A DNA stretch of 35,975 bases from Chthoniobacterales bacterium (GCA_017853515.1 JAFMJK010000002.1:1-35975), one strand, 5' to 3'. Positions 24,121-32,278 are shown, numbered from the stretch's first letter. Notes: generated from the letters alone by a model not told the origin. Numbers and translations are program-made.

Positions 24121-24224
24121 GATGAGGGTTGAGGGTTGAGAGTTGAGGGAAAGGCGAGCTGAGGACGGCGTGAAGATGCATGGTGTTTTGCTTTTCTCTC
24201 ATCTCCCAACCCTCAACCCTCAAC
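24121..24224. repeat. Inverted pair of 7-nt-period repeats between manC and ruvX
   Basis: The left arm has four 7-mers: GATGAGG, GTTGAGG, GTTGAGA and GTTGAGG (24121-24148). The right arm (24198-24224) carries the same units in reverse orientation: CCTCAAC twice, TCCCAAC and CTCATC. A shared 16-nt core could pair to form a long hairpin around the 49-nt centre. The right arm ends two bases before the guanylyltransferase stop codon. The element fills the whole gap between the two genes. I infer a dispersed intergenic repeat that may act on the 3' end of the upstream message. Confidence 0.6.
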
Positions 24225-24225
24225 T

Positions 24226-25281
24226 TCACTGCAGTTCCTCCGGCACGCGCGGAACGAGTTTTTTGATGTTCTCGGCTTCGCGGCGGTGACAGACGAGCAA
24301 CGCGTCGCCCGTGTCGATGACGATGAGATCCTGCACCCCGGCAAGGGCCACATGACGGCGGCCGCTGGAGAAAACAATGTTGTGCGAGGCATCTTGCGCG
24401 ACGACGGGGCAATTGGCCGCGTTGCCGTCGGTGTCGTCGAGGTATTTGGCCACGGCGAGCCAGCTGCCGACATCGTCCCAATCGAAGGTGGCCTCGAGTT
24501 CGAGCACGCGCGCGGCCTTTTCCATGATGGCGTAGTCGACGGAAATTTTCGGCAGCTTGGGGAAATCGCTCTCGAGCAAAGCGGCAAGATCTTTGGTCGT
24601 GCGCATACGCGCAACGAACGCGGCGAGCTCGGGCGCGTGCTTGGTCAGCTCGCCCATGATCGCGGGGATCGACCAGATGAACATGCCGGCATTCCAGCGG
24701 AAGTTGCCCTGCTTGAGGAAAGACTCCGCCATTTCGGGATTCGGTTTTTCGCGGAAGCGTTTGACCTCGTAGATGGCGGGATTCTCCGCAACGAGTTTGC
24801 CCTGCTCGATGTAGCCGAAACCGGGGCAGGCCCAGGTCGGCTTGATGCCGATGGTGAGCAAAGCTCCCGAATCCGCCGCGGCTTGGGCACCCGCGAGCAG
24901 ATCGCGGCGAAAGGCGGCGTCATCTTCGATCAGGTGATCGGCGGGCAGCACGGCCATGACCGCCTGCGGGTCGCGCCGCAGGATCAAGCCGACCCCGAGC
25001 GCCACGGCGGGCGCGGTGTCTCGTTTGGCCGGCTCGGCCACGATGTTTTCCGCGGGCAGACCGGAACAAGCGGCTCGCACCGCGGTTTCCTGCTCGCGGT
25101 TGGTCAGGACAAAAATGCGGTCGGGCGGAACGTCTTTGCCCAGCCGCTCGATGGTTTCCTCCAGCATGGTGCGCTCGGAAAAAAGTTTGAGCAGCTGCTT
25201 GGGGCGAGCGCGGCGGCTATAGGGCCAGAAACGCTCGCCGCTTCCGCCGGCGAGAATGAGGACATGGAGCTGCGCGGACAT
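24226..25281 (-). CDS. manC: Mannose-1-phosphate guanylyltransferase
   Basis: A 351-residue nucleotidyltransferase that should make GDP-mannose from mannose-1-phosphate and GTP, for glycans or envelope polysaccharide. The pyrophosphorylase signature is at the N-terminus: L-I-L-A-G-G-S-G-E-R-F-W-P-Y-S-R-R-A-R-P-K-Q. Later come A-V-L-P-A-D-H-L-I, then E-V-K-R-F-R-E-K-P, then N-A-G-M-F-I-W and D-W-D-D-V-G-S-W, all typical. It is the short form: the C-terminal phosphomannose isomerase domain of bifunctional ManC is absent. The start is ATG 25281; in-frame extensions upstream have no support. It heads the minus-strand run at 17025-25281. A TTGCAG...TCTCAT pair lies upstream but is too weak to call. 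Confidence 0.9.
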   Translation of the reverse strand: MSAQLHVLILAGGSGERFWPYSRRARPKQLLKLFSERTMLEETIERLGKDVPPDRIFVLTNREQETAVRAACSGLPAENIVAEPAKRDTAPAVALGVGLILRRDPQAVMAVLPADHLIEDDAAFRRDLLAGAQAAADSGALLTIGIKPTWACPGFGYIEQGKLVAENPAIYEVKRFREKPNPEMAESFLKQGNFRWNAGMFIWSIPAIMGELTKHAPELAAFVARMRTTKDLAALLESDFPKLPKISVDYAIMEKAARVLELEATFDWDDVGSWLAVAKYLDDTDGNAANCPVVAQDASHNIVFSSGRRHVALAGVQDLIVIDTGDALLVCHRREAENIKKLVPRVPEELQ

Positions 25282-25357
25282 GGCCGCATGAGACGATTTT
25301 CCGGTCCGCCCTGCAATCCCTCTCGGTGTTCGGCGACGAATGCGGGTTGCGCCCGCC

Positions 25358-25681
25358 ATGAAAACAAGCTATGGGTTCCGAATCATGGCTCCCCTTCTGG
25401 AAAGATTCACACAGAACCTGTCCGCCACTTCCGTCGCGGCCGCGGCCGAGATGGCTGTGGGCGTCGGCGCCGGTCTGCTTCTTGCCGACCAACTGGGCAA
25501 AGATTCGCGCCAACGGCTCGGTCTCGTCGCGCTCGTCGCGGGTCTGGCCGCGACCGTTCCGTTGCTCATCGGCGCGGGCGTGCGCGTCAACCGCGAGTTG
25601 GGCGAAGGCCGCCGCACGCGGCGCCGGTTGGAGACGATCCGTCACGATCACGGCTTCCCGGACGACGGCGACTTCTATTGA
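25358..25681 (+). CDS. Small two-helix membrane protein, unknown
   Basis: A 107-residue protein I do not recognise. It has two hydrophobic segments, S-V-A-A-A-A-E-M-A-V-G-V-G-A-G-L-L-L-A-D and L-G-L-V-A-L-V-A-G-L-A-A-T-V-P-L-L-I-G-A-G, joined by a short charged turn. A cytoplasmic-type basic tail rich in Arg (G-E-G-R-R-T-R-R-R-L-E-T-I-R-H-D-H) follows. The start is uncertain: ATG at 25358 or ATG at 25385, which would give 98 residues. Its stop codon overlaps the TTG start of maf, so the two are probably coupled. The layout recalls small two-helix membrane proteins with tight turns, but I assign no function. It is divergent from manC across a 76-nt gap. Confidence 0.6.
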   Translation: MKTSYGFRIMAPLLERFTQNLSATSVAAAAEMAVGVGAGLLLADQLGKDSRQRLGLVALVAGLAATVPLLIGAGVRVNRELGEGRRTRRRLETIRHDHGFPDDGDFY

Positions 25682-26256
25682 TCCCGCCGCTGGTCCTCGC
25701 CTCGCGTTCGCCGCGCAGACGCGAACTTCTCCTCGCCGCCGGCATCGGTGACGTCACCATCGCGCCGTCCGCGGCGGAGGAAAGCAACGACGCCTCCGCC
25801 GGACTCGCCGCGCTGGTGCTTTCCAACGCGCGCCTCAAAGCAAACGAGGTGGCCGCGCGGCATCCGCGGTCCGTCGTGCTCGGGGCCGATACGCTCGTCT
25901 GGCTGGAAGGCGAACCGCTGGGCAAACCGGAGAACATCGCGGCGGCGGGCAGGATGCTCGCGCGTCTCTCCGGTCGCGTGCACGAGGTTTGCACCGGCGT
26001 GAGTCTTCTGCGGCTCGAGCCGCATTTGCAGATCGAGTTCCACGAGACGACGCGCGTGCGTTTCCGCCCGCTGGATGAAACCGCCATCGCGCGTTATCTC
26101 GCCAAAGTCGATGTGCTCGACAAAGCGGGAGCCTATGCGTTGCAGGAACACGGCGAGATGCTTGTCGAATCGGTGGAGGGCAGCCGCACGAACGTGGTCG
26201 GGCTGCCGGTCGCGAGAACCCTGGCGGCCTTGCGGCGCTTCTCGGAGCAGGCCTAG
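25678..26256 (+). CDS. maf: Maf-family nucleotide pyrophosphatase
   Basis: A 192-residue Maf/YhdE-type house-cleaning pyrophosphatase that hydrolyses non-canonical or excess NTPs. It begins P-P-L-V-L-A-S-R-S-P-R-R-R-E-L-L, the classic Maf N-terminal signature. V-L-G-A-D-T-L-V (catalytic Asp region), G-K-P and V-H-E-V-C-T-G-V-S-L follow, with the C-terminal D-K-A-G-A-Y-A-L-Q-E-H-G and R-T-N-V-V-G-L-P. The start must be TTG at 25678: no ATG or GTG lies between the upstream stop and the conserved motif. This TTG overlaps the previous gene's stop (TTGA), which supports coupled translation. It ends 9 nt before adenine deaminase. Confidence 0.9.
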   Translation: MIPPLVLASRSPRRRELLLAAGIGDVTIAPSAAEESNDASAGLAALVLSNARLKANEVAARHPRSVVLGADTLVWLEGEPLGKPENIAAAGRMLARLSGRVHEVCTGVSLLRLEPHLQIEFHETTRVRFRPLDETAIARYLAKVDVLDKAGAYALQEHGEMLVESVEGSRTNVVGLPVARTLAALRRFSEQA

Positions 26257-26259
26257 ACT
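26230..26259 (+). promoter_or_regulatory. Candidate promoter for adenine deaminase
   Basis: TTGCGG (26230-26235), 18 nt, then TAGACT (26254-26259), ending 6 nt before the ade ATG. It overlaps the maf stop codon. The -35 is weak (3/6), so ade may simply be read from the maf transcript. The CTAGACTGC string echoes CTAGGCTGC before yebC. Confidence 0.3.
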
Positions 26260-26265
26260 GCGCCT

Positions 26266-27930
26266 ATGACCCCTCCCGGCACAAGCAAGCACCGCGGCAA
26301 AATCGTCGATCTGGAGAAGCGCAAGATTTACCCCGGCTACATCGAGGTAAAGGGCGGGAAAATTGTCACTGTGCGCGAAGACCACAGCATCACGGAACAA
26401 GGCTATCTCTGCCCCGGCTTCGTCGATGCCCACGTGCACATCGAGAGTTCGATGCTCACCCCGCCGGAATTCGCCCGCATCGCGGTGATCCACGGCACGG
26501 TGGCCACGGTGTCCGACCCGCACGAGATCGCCAACGTGCTCGGCATCGAGGGCGTCCGTTACATGCAGAAGCTCGCCGCCCAGACGCCGTGCAAAATCCA
26601 CTTCGGCATCCCTTCGTGCGTCCCCGCGACGAACTTCGAGACGGCCGGCGCGACATTGGGGCCGGAGGCGATCGAGGAACTCTGCGCCGACCCGTCTCTC
26701 TTGTATCTCTCCGAAATGATGAACTTCCCAGGCGTGATCCATCGCGACCCGGAGGTGATGAAAAAAATCGAGATCGCGAAAAAGCACGGCAAGCACATCG
26801 ACGGGCACGCGCCGGGACTGCGAGGCGAGGATTTGAAGTCTTATGTCTCCGCGGGCATCGAGACGGACCACGAGTGCTTCCAGATCGACGAGGCGCGGGA
26901 AAAGATCGGCCTCGGTCAGAAAATCCTCATCCGCGAGGGGTCGGCGGCGAAAAATTTCAAAGAGCTCTGGCCTTTGCTCAACGAGCATCCCGGGAAGTGC
27001 ATGTTCTGCAGCGACGACAAGCACCCCGACGAACTTCTCGAGGGGCACATCAACAACCTTTGCGCCCGCGCCGTGGCCAAAGGGGTGACGGCCTTCGACG
27101 CCCTGCGGGCCGCTTGCTTGAATCCCGTGCAGCACTACGGCCTGCGCAGCGGACTGATGCGGCCCGGTGATCCGGCCGACTTCATCCGCTTGCACGACCT
27201 GACCGGTTTCAAGGTCGAGGAAACATGGATCGACGGGAAATGCGTGGCCAAAGGAGGCAAGTCGCTTCTGCCCCGCAGCAAATCGCCGCGGGCCAACAAA
27301 TTCCACACCTCGCCGAAGAAGCCGGAGGATTTTGCCGTGCCGGCGGCCGGGGGAAAGATCCGCATCATCGAAGCAATCGACGGGCAGATTGTGACGGGTG
27401 CCGCCGAGGCGGAAGCGACGGTGCGCGACGGGACGGCCGTGGCCGATCCCGCACACGACATCTTGAAAATCGCGGTGGTCAACCGCTATGCGGACAAACC
27501 GCCGGCCGTCGCCTTCGTGCGCGGCGTGGGGCTGAAGCGCGGCGCGATCGCTTCCAGCGTGGCGCACGATTGCCACAACATCGTGGCGGTCGGCGCCTCC
27601 GACGCGGAACTGGCGCGCGCGGTCAATCTTCTCGTCGCCAACGAGGGCGGAATCGCCGTGGCGGCCGACGGCAGGGAGGACAAAGTGCTTCCCCTCCCCG
27701 TGGCCGGGCTGATGAGCGACGGCTATGCCGAGGACGTGGCCGATGGCTACGCCGATTTGACGCGCGAGGCGAAAGAGCTGGGCAGCAAACTGCACGCGCC
27801 GTTCATGACGCTTTCATTTCTCGCGCTGCTCGTCATTCCCGCGCTGAAGCTGAGCGATCTCGGATTGTTCGACGGAACCAAGTTCGCTTTCGTGCCGGTC
27901 TTTACCGGAGGTGCCGGGGGAGATTCCTGA
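26266..27930 (+). CDS. ade: Adenine deaminase
   Basis: A 554-residue amidohydrolase of the adenine deaminase (Ade) family, converting adenine to hypoxanthine for purine salvage. The metal-binding motif G-F-V-D-A-H-V-H-I-E-S-S-M-L is near residue 55. V-S-D-P-H-E-I-A-N-V, D-G-H-A-P-G-L and C-S-D-D-K-H-P-D-E-L provide further ligands. The C-terminal domain has S-S-V-A-H-D-C-H-N-I-V-A-V-G, specific to Ade. All expected metal and catalytic residues are seen. The length is within the family range. It follows maf by 9 nt, and a terminator-like hairpin stands just after it. Together with Add at 19917-20906 the window covers both free-base and nucleoside deamination. Confidence 0.94.
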   Translation: MTPPGTSKHRGKIVDLEKRKIYPGYIEVKGGKIVTVREDHSITEQGYLCPGFVDAHVHIESSMLTPPEFARIAVIHGTVATVSDPHEIANVLGIEGVRYMQKLAAQTPCKIHFGIPSCVPATNFETAGATLGPEAIEELCADPSLLYLSEMMNFPGVIHRDPEVMKKIEIAKKHGKHIDGHAPGLRGEDLKSYVSAGIETDHECFQIDEAREKIGLGQKILIREGSAAKNFKELWPLLNEHPGKCMFCSDDKHPDELLEGHINNLCARAVAKGVTAFDALRAACLNPVQHYGLRSGLMRPGDPADFIRLHDLTGFKVEETWIDGKCVAKGGKSLLPRSKSPRANKFHTSPKKPEDFAVPAAGGKIRIIEAIDGQIVTGAAEAEATVRDGTAVADPAHDILKIAVVNRYADKPPAVAFVRGVGLKRGAIASSVAHDCHNIVAVGASDAELARAVNLLVANEGGIAVAADGREDKVLPLPVAGLMSDGYAEDVADGYADLTREAKELGSKLHAPFMTLSFLALLVIPALKLSDLGLFDGTKFAFVPVFTGGAGGDS

Positions 27931-27942
27931 AAGATCAGGCGG

Positions 27943-27966
27943 ATCGCGCCGTCCCGGCGCGATTTT
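27943..27966 (+). terminator. Intrinsic terminator after ade
   Basis: An 8-bp stem (ATCGCGCC, 27943-27950, pairing with GGCGCGAT, 27956-27963) encloses a 5-nt loop and is followed by TTT. It begins 12 nt after the ade stop codon. The T-run is short, so strength is uncertain. Confidence 0.6.
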
Positions 27967-27975
27967 CCCCGAGCA

Positions 27976-27997
27976 ATCGCGATGGGCACATCGCGAT
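27976..27997. repeat. Short hairpin in the ade-dnaB spacer
   Basis: A 9-bp stem (ATCGCGATG and CATCGCGAT) encloses a 4-nt loop, GGCA. No T-run follows. It is the second of three hairpins stacked in the 158-nt gap between the convergent ade and dnaB genes. Confidence 0.5.
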
Positions 27998-28026
27998 CCA
28001 CCTGGAGCGTTTTAAAAAGCTGCGGT

Positions 28027-28070
28027 TTTTGTGTTGTCTTCGGCGCCGGAGACGGCGCCGCCACACAAAA
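28027..28070. repeat. Bulged hairpin near the dnaB 3' end
   Basis: The outer arms TTTTGTGT (28027-28034) and ACACAAAA (28063-28070) enclose an inner GC stem of two CGGCGCCG copies with a GAGA loop. Unpaired bases (TGTCTT against CC) form an internal bulge. It lies 18 nt beyond the dnaB stop and may serve as its 3' end, but it also looks like a dispersed palindrome. Confidence 0.5.
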
Positions 28071-28088
28071 TACTAACCCGCGCTGAAA

Positions 28089-29567
28089 TCACTCGCCCTC
28101 GTAGGACGAAGGTTCGGAGCTGCGTTCGAAAGCGGCGTTCTCGAAGCGCGTGTATTCCTTGATGAAGGTGAGCGGAACTTCCCCGATCGGGCCGTTGCGC
28201 TGCTTGGCGATGATGAGTTCGGCTTTGCCGGCGAGGTCCGACTTCGCCTCCTCGTCCTCCTCGTAAACTTCGGGACGGACGAGCAGCCCGACCAGGTCCG
28301 CATCCTGCTCGAGCGACCCGGATTCACGCAGGTCGGACATGCGCGGTTTTCCGCCGCCGCGCTGTTCGGGCTGGCGGTTGAGCTGGGCGAGGACGATCAC
28401 GGGAATCTCCAGTTCCTTGGCCAAGGCCTTGATGCCGGCGGAGATTTCGGCGATTTCGATCTGGCGGTTGTCCTGCCCGCGTTTGGACGTCGAGCGGCAC
28501 AGCTGCAGATAGTCGATCGCAATGAGTTCGACGCGCTGCCGCTCGCGCATGCGGCGGGCCTTGGCGCGGAGATCGAGGATGGTGAGGCCGGGCGTGTCGT
28601 CGATGAAGATATTGCTTTCGCTCAGCGCGGCGGCGGCGTCGTTGAGCTTGCCGTGCTCGGCGCGGGCCAGCATGCCGGAGCGGATTTTTTTCATGTTCAC
28701 CCGCGCGCGCGAGCAAAGCATGCGCTGCACGAGTTGCTGCGTGCTCATCTCGAGACTGAAGACCCCGACCGGTTTCGGTTCTTCCAGATCCAGGGCGACG
28801 TGCTCGACGATGTTCATGGCCAGCGCGGTTTTGCCCATGGAGGGCCGCGCGGCGACGATGATCATCTCGCCGGGATGCAGGCCGTCGGTCATCTGGTCGA
28901 AAAGGGTGAAGCCCGTGGCCAGCCCGCTGATGCGACCGCGCTGCTGATACATCTTCTCGATGTTTTCCAGCGCGGTGAAAACCTCGTCGCGCATGAGGGG
29001 CGCGCCCTTGCGCAGGCGTTGCTCTCCGATGGTGAAAATTTCGCGTTCGACGTCGTCGAGCAACTGCGGGACATCGGCCTGCTCCTCGTAGCAGCGCGCG
29101 GCGGAGGTGGTGCAGGCCGCGATCATTTTGCGCAGGAGCGATTTTTCGCGGACGATTTCGAGATAGTGCGGCGCATTGGCCGCGGTCGGGACATAGCCGT
29201 AAAGTTCGGTCACGGCCCCGGGTCCGCCGACCGTATCGAGCTGCCCGAGATCGCGCAGGCGGTTGGTCAGCGTGATGACATCAACCTCGTGGTTGGCGTT
29301 CCACATTTCGAGGAGCACGCGGAAAATGGTTCCGTGGGCCGGCGAATAGAAAGCATCCTCGCCGATCTGGTCGGCGCAATCGTTGAGCACTTCGCGCGGC
29401 GAGAGCAGGATCGATCCGAGCAAACCTTTCTCCGCATCGATGGCCTGCGGCAACGGACGATGCGGGTCGGTGGACGCCGCGGCAGGCTTCGGTGCGCCGT
29501 TTCCGTTACGCCGCGGCGGCGACGTGCGCCGTGCGGCGGCACCGGTGAGATCGACGGGGGGTATCAT
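28089..29567 (-). CDS. dnaB: Replicative DNA helicase DnaB
   Basis: A 492-residue hexameric 5'-3' replication fork helicase. After a poorly conserved basic N-terminus of about 40 residues, the N-terminal domain starts at P-Q-A-I-D-A-E-K-G-L-L-G-S-I-L. The RecA-like motor has Walker A R-P-S-M-G-K-T (K246), then G-V-F-S-L-E-M-S, the Walker B segment I-A-I-D-Y-L-Q-L and the late motif S-L-E-Q-D-A-D. No intein is present. The ATG at 29567 is preferred; an upstream in-frame start would add 15 residues without similarity. It follows rplI, a common pairing, with a promoter in the gap. The stop lies 18 nt from a bulged hairpin. Confidence 0.95.
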   Translation of the reverse strand: MIPPVDLTGAAARRTSPPRRNGNGAPKPAAASTDPHRPLPQAIDAEKGLLGSILLSPREVLNDCADQIGEDAFYSPAHGTIFRVLLEMWNANHEVDVITLTNRLRDLGQLDTVGGPGAVTELYGYVPTAANAPHYLEIVREKSLLRKMIAACTTSAARCYEEQADVPQLLDDVEREIFTIGEQRLRKGAPLMRDEVFTALENIEKMYQQRGRISGLATGFTLFDQMTDGLHPGEMIIVAARPSMGKTALAMNIVEHVALDLEEPKPVGVFSLEMSTQQLVQRMLCSRARVNMKKIRSGMLARAEHGKLNDAAAALSESNIFIDDTPGLTILDLRAKARRMRERQRVELIAIDYLQLCRSTSKRGQDNRQIEIAEISAGIKALAKELEIPVIVLAQLNRQPEQRGGGKPRMSDLRESGSLEQDADLVGLLVRPEVYEEDEEAKSDLAGKAELIIAKQRNGPIGEVPLTFIKEYTRFENAAFERSSEPSSYEGE

Positions 29568-29613
29568 GGGGATTCGGGACGGCACGCGGACTATTCCGCG
29601 CGCTGAAGACAAG

Positions 29614-29643
29614 ATTGTGCGCCCCCGGAGGCGGCGCGGTCAA
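29614..29643 (-). promoter_or_regulatory. Candidate sigma70 promoter for dnaB
   Basis: On the minus strand TTGACC (29638-29643), an 18-nt spacer and CACAAT (29614-29619) lie in the rplI-dnaB gap, 46 nt before the dnaB ATG. Matches are 5/6 and 4/6. It would let dnaB be expressed apart from rplI. Confidence 0.45.
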
Positions 29644-29663
29644 ATGCCGAGACGGAAAATGTC

Positions 29664-30218
29664 TCAGGCCGCGGAAGATTCGTCCGCTTCCTTCTTGGGA
29701 GCGCGGCGGGCGCGCGGCTTTCTGCCCTCTTCGTCTTCCTCTTCCCCGGCGGGGGCGGAGGGCGTCTTCGCCGTGACGGAGACCTTCAACTTGGCGTGGA
29801 CTTCGGAATGCAGGCGGACGTCGACGGTGAAATCCCCCGACTCCTTGAGCGGGCGCTCGAGGGAAATGCGGTGGCGGTCGATTTCGTGGCCGGTCTCGGC
29901 TTTGAGTTTCTCCGCGATGTCCTTGGCTGTGACGGCGCCGAAGGATTTGCCGCTTTCGCCGGTTTCGAGAACGAAGGAAAGTTTGGCTTTGGAAAGACGG
30001 CGGCCGAGTTCTTCGGCTTCGTTCAGTTCGCGCGCTTCGCGCTCGGCGCGGCGCGCCTTGAGGGAATTGGTCATGCGCAACGCGCCGGCAGTGACTTCAT
30101 GGGCCATCCCGCGGGGAATGAGAAAGTTGCGGGCGTGTCCGCGGCGGACTTTAACGATATCTGCCTCGGCTCCCAAGCCGGGCACGAGGGTGGTCAGAAT
30201 GACTTCGGTTTGTGACAT
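29664..30218 (-). CDS. rplI: Ribosomal protein L9 with C-terminal extension
   Basis: A 184-residue L9 (bL9). The N-terminal domain motif V-K-V-R-R-G-H-A-R-N-F-L-I-P-R-G-M-A is intact near residues 23-40, followed by the long connecting helix (K-A-R-R-A-E-R-E-A-R-E-L). The C-terminal domain is recognisable (F-G-A-V-T-A-K-D-I-A and G-D-F-T-V-D-V-R-L-H-S-E-V). Most L9 proteins end at about 150 residues. Here about 33 extra residues follow: an acidic stretch (G-E-E-E-D-E-E-G), then a basic R-K-P-R-A-R-R-A-P-K-K. The ATG at 30218 gives the canonical start. The gene sits between the hydrolase-fold gene and dnaB, with its own candidate promoter. Confidence 0.93.
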   Translation of the reverse strand: MSQTEVILTTLVPGLGAEADIVKVRRGHARNFLIPRGMAHEVTAGALRMTNSLKARRAEREARELNEAEELGRRLSKAKLSFVLETGESGKSFGAVTAKDIAEKLKAETGHEIDRHRISLERPLKESGDFTVDVRLHSEVHAKLKVSVTAKTPSAPAGEEEDEEGRKPRARRAPKKEADESSAA

Positions 30219-30245
30219 GATCGGAAAGAAATGGAACGGCCGGAT

Positions 30246-30275
30246 AGAATGCCCGAAGCACAGGCGCGATGTCAA
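30246..30275 (-). promoter_or_regulatory. Candidate promoter for rplI
   Basis: On the minus strand a consensus TTGACA (30270-30275), an 18-nt spacer and CATTCT (30246-30251) precede the rplI ATG by 27 nt. The -35 is perfect and the -10 weak. It overlaps the end of the hydrolase-fold gene. Confidence 0.45.
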
Positions 30276-30282
30276 TCTCCAC

Positions 30283-31233
30283 TCAACCCGCCGCCAGCCG
30301 GACGGGCTCGAATAACTCTGTCCGCAGCCGCGCCGAAAGCTCGTTTCCCCGGTCGAGAGGGGCCAGCGGTCCGGCCTCCTCCAACCAGTCGAGGCGCACG
30401 GGAGGGCGCCCGGCCAGACCGGCCGGGGCATCGCCCGCCCGGACGGGCCACCAGACAATGGTCGGAACACAAAGACGTTCCGTCTCGGGCATCGGGCCCA
30501 GACGAAAACGACCAGACATGATGCGCGCCAAAGCCCATTCGGCCCCGTATTGCCGGGCGAAGGACGCGTAAACCGAAACCGCCTCGGCAAGGTCGATCGG
30601 ATCGCCCGCGCTGCGACGCCTGGCCAGCCAGCGTTCGATGCATGCGGGCTTGGCCAAGTATCGCTCGTAAATCCAGCGGCGTCCGCGCGCCGACCAAGCC
30701 GTGGCCCGAAGCGGCGCGGGAACCCACGGGGCGAGCCAGTCGGCGGTGCCCGCCGGATGAAAAAGAAACAGACGCGAGGCGAGCTCGGGATGCTGCGCGG
30801 AAGCGAGGCAGGCCAGCGCCGCGCCGACGCCCGATCCGACGAGCACGGGTCGGCGTCCGCCGCAGGTCGCGCGGATAAATTCCTGCAAGCTCTGCGCGTA
30901 ATCCTCGGCGCGCAATGCGCGGTCGGGGCGTTCGCTCTCGCCGAAACCGATCCAATCCGGCGCGAGCACGCGATGCGTCCCGGCGAATTCCGGGTAAACT
31001 TTCGACCATTCGTAGGACGCCGCGCCGGGGAAAAAGTCGTGGAGAAAAACGATCGGTTCCCCCTCGCCGCTCGCGTGGTAGACGATCTGCCCTCGGGTGG
31101 TCCGCTGCACGCGACGGGCGAAGACGGCCGGCGAAATGACATCGGGGAGCGAGGGCTGCGGCGCCGGGCGCGCGCGCAAGCGCAAGGCGACGACGGCCGC
31201 GCCGAGGAGACCCGCTCCCAGGCCCATGCCCAT
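30283..31233 (-). CDS. Alpha/beta-hydrolase-fold protein lacking the catalytic His
   Basis: A 316-residue protein with an N-terminal membrane anchor (M-G-M-G-L-G-A-G-L-L-G-A-A-V-V-A-L) and an alpha/beta-hydrolase domain from about residue 45. Typical pieces are P-I-V-F-L-H-D-F-F-P-G (oxyanion loop), V-L-A-P-D-W-I-G-F-G-E-S and the nucleophile elbow G-S-G-V-G. At the usual C-terminal His position, however, the sequence is E-E-A-G-P-L-A-P-L-D-R, with Pro where G-H is expected. No His occurs in the last 150 residues. It may therefore be catalytically dead or use a different triad. It sits 29 nt after purM. I infer no purine role. A second ATG at 31227 is possible. Confidence 0.75.
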   Translation of the reverse strand: MGMGLGAGLLGAAVVALRLRARPAPQPSLPDVISPAVFARRVQRTTRGQIVYHASGEGEPIVFLHDFFPGAASYEWSKVYPEFAGTHRVLAPDWIGFGESERPDRALRAEDYAQSLQEFIRATCGGRRPVLVGSGVGAALACLASAQHPELASRLFLFHPAGTADWLAPWVPAPLRATAWSARGRRWIYERYLAKPACIERWLARRRSAGDPIDLAEAVSVYASFARQYGAEWALARIMSGRFRLGPMPETERLCVPTIVWWPVRAGDAPAGLAGRPPVRLDWLEEAGPLAPLDRGNELSARLRTELFEPVRLAAG

Positions 31234-31262
31234 GCTTTTTTTCCAGAGTGCCGCCACGCCCG

Positions 31263-32278
31263 TCAGACAAATTGCACCCTGCGCGGTCCCTTGGCCACCT
31301 CGCCCACGATACGGCCGCCAAGTTTTTCCGCGGTGCGGGCCGCATCCTTGGCCGGGACGACCAGCACCATGCCGGTGCCCATGTTGAAGACGCGGAACAT
31401 CTCGTCTTCGGCCACACGCCCTTTTTCCGCGATGAGGCGGAAAATGTGCGGCACGCGCAACTTTTTGCGCTCGATGACCGCGCCGAGGCCCGCGGGCAAA
31501 GCGCGCGGCAAATTGTCCGGCAGACCGCCGCCGGTGATGTGCGCGGCGGCACGCACGAGACCCGCGGGCAGCGAGCGCAGCGCGGGTTCGTAGTTGCGGT
31601 GCACGCGGAGAAGTTCCGAGGCGACCGTGCAGCGCGAACCGGGAAGACGGTCGTTCACGCGCAATTTCATTTTTCCGAGCAGAACGCGACGCGCCAGCGT
31701 GTAACCGTTCGTGTGGAGCCCGTTGGAGGGAAGCGCGATCAATTTGTCGCCCGCACGCACGCGCGAGCCGTCGAGGATGCGCGCACGGTCGACGACGCCG
31801 ACGATGCATCCGACCAGGTCGTAGTCCTGACCGCGGTAAAGTCCGGGCATCTGCGCGGTTTCGCCGCCGAGCAACGCGCAACCGGCGCGGCGGCAGGCAC
31901 GGGCCAGGCCGGCCACGACGGAGGTGAAAACGCGCGGATCGAGTTTGCCCGCGCCGATGTAATCCAGAAAGAAAAGCGGGCGCGCGCCCATCACCGCGAT
32001 GTCGTTGACGCAGTGGTTGACCAGATCTTCGCCCACCGTGTCGTGCTTCCCGGCCAGAACGGCGATGTTCAACTTGGTGCCCACGCCGTCCATGCTCGCC
32101 ACCAACACCGGATCTTTCATCCCGGGAAAACTCGCGCGGAAAAGTCCGCCGAACGCGCCGATGCCCCCGAGGACGCGCGGGCCGTGCGTCGCGCGCACCA
32201 GCGCCGGCAACGTGTCCTTGAGCGCGTTGCCCAGGCCGATGTCGACGCCCGCTTTGGCGTAAGCCGAAGATTTCTTTT

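Noticed and set aside
24286..26256. A 656-codon frame ending in Maf
   Set aside because: Most of it is antisense to manC. Only the part from the TTG at 25678 matches Maf.
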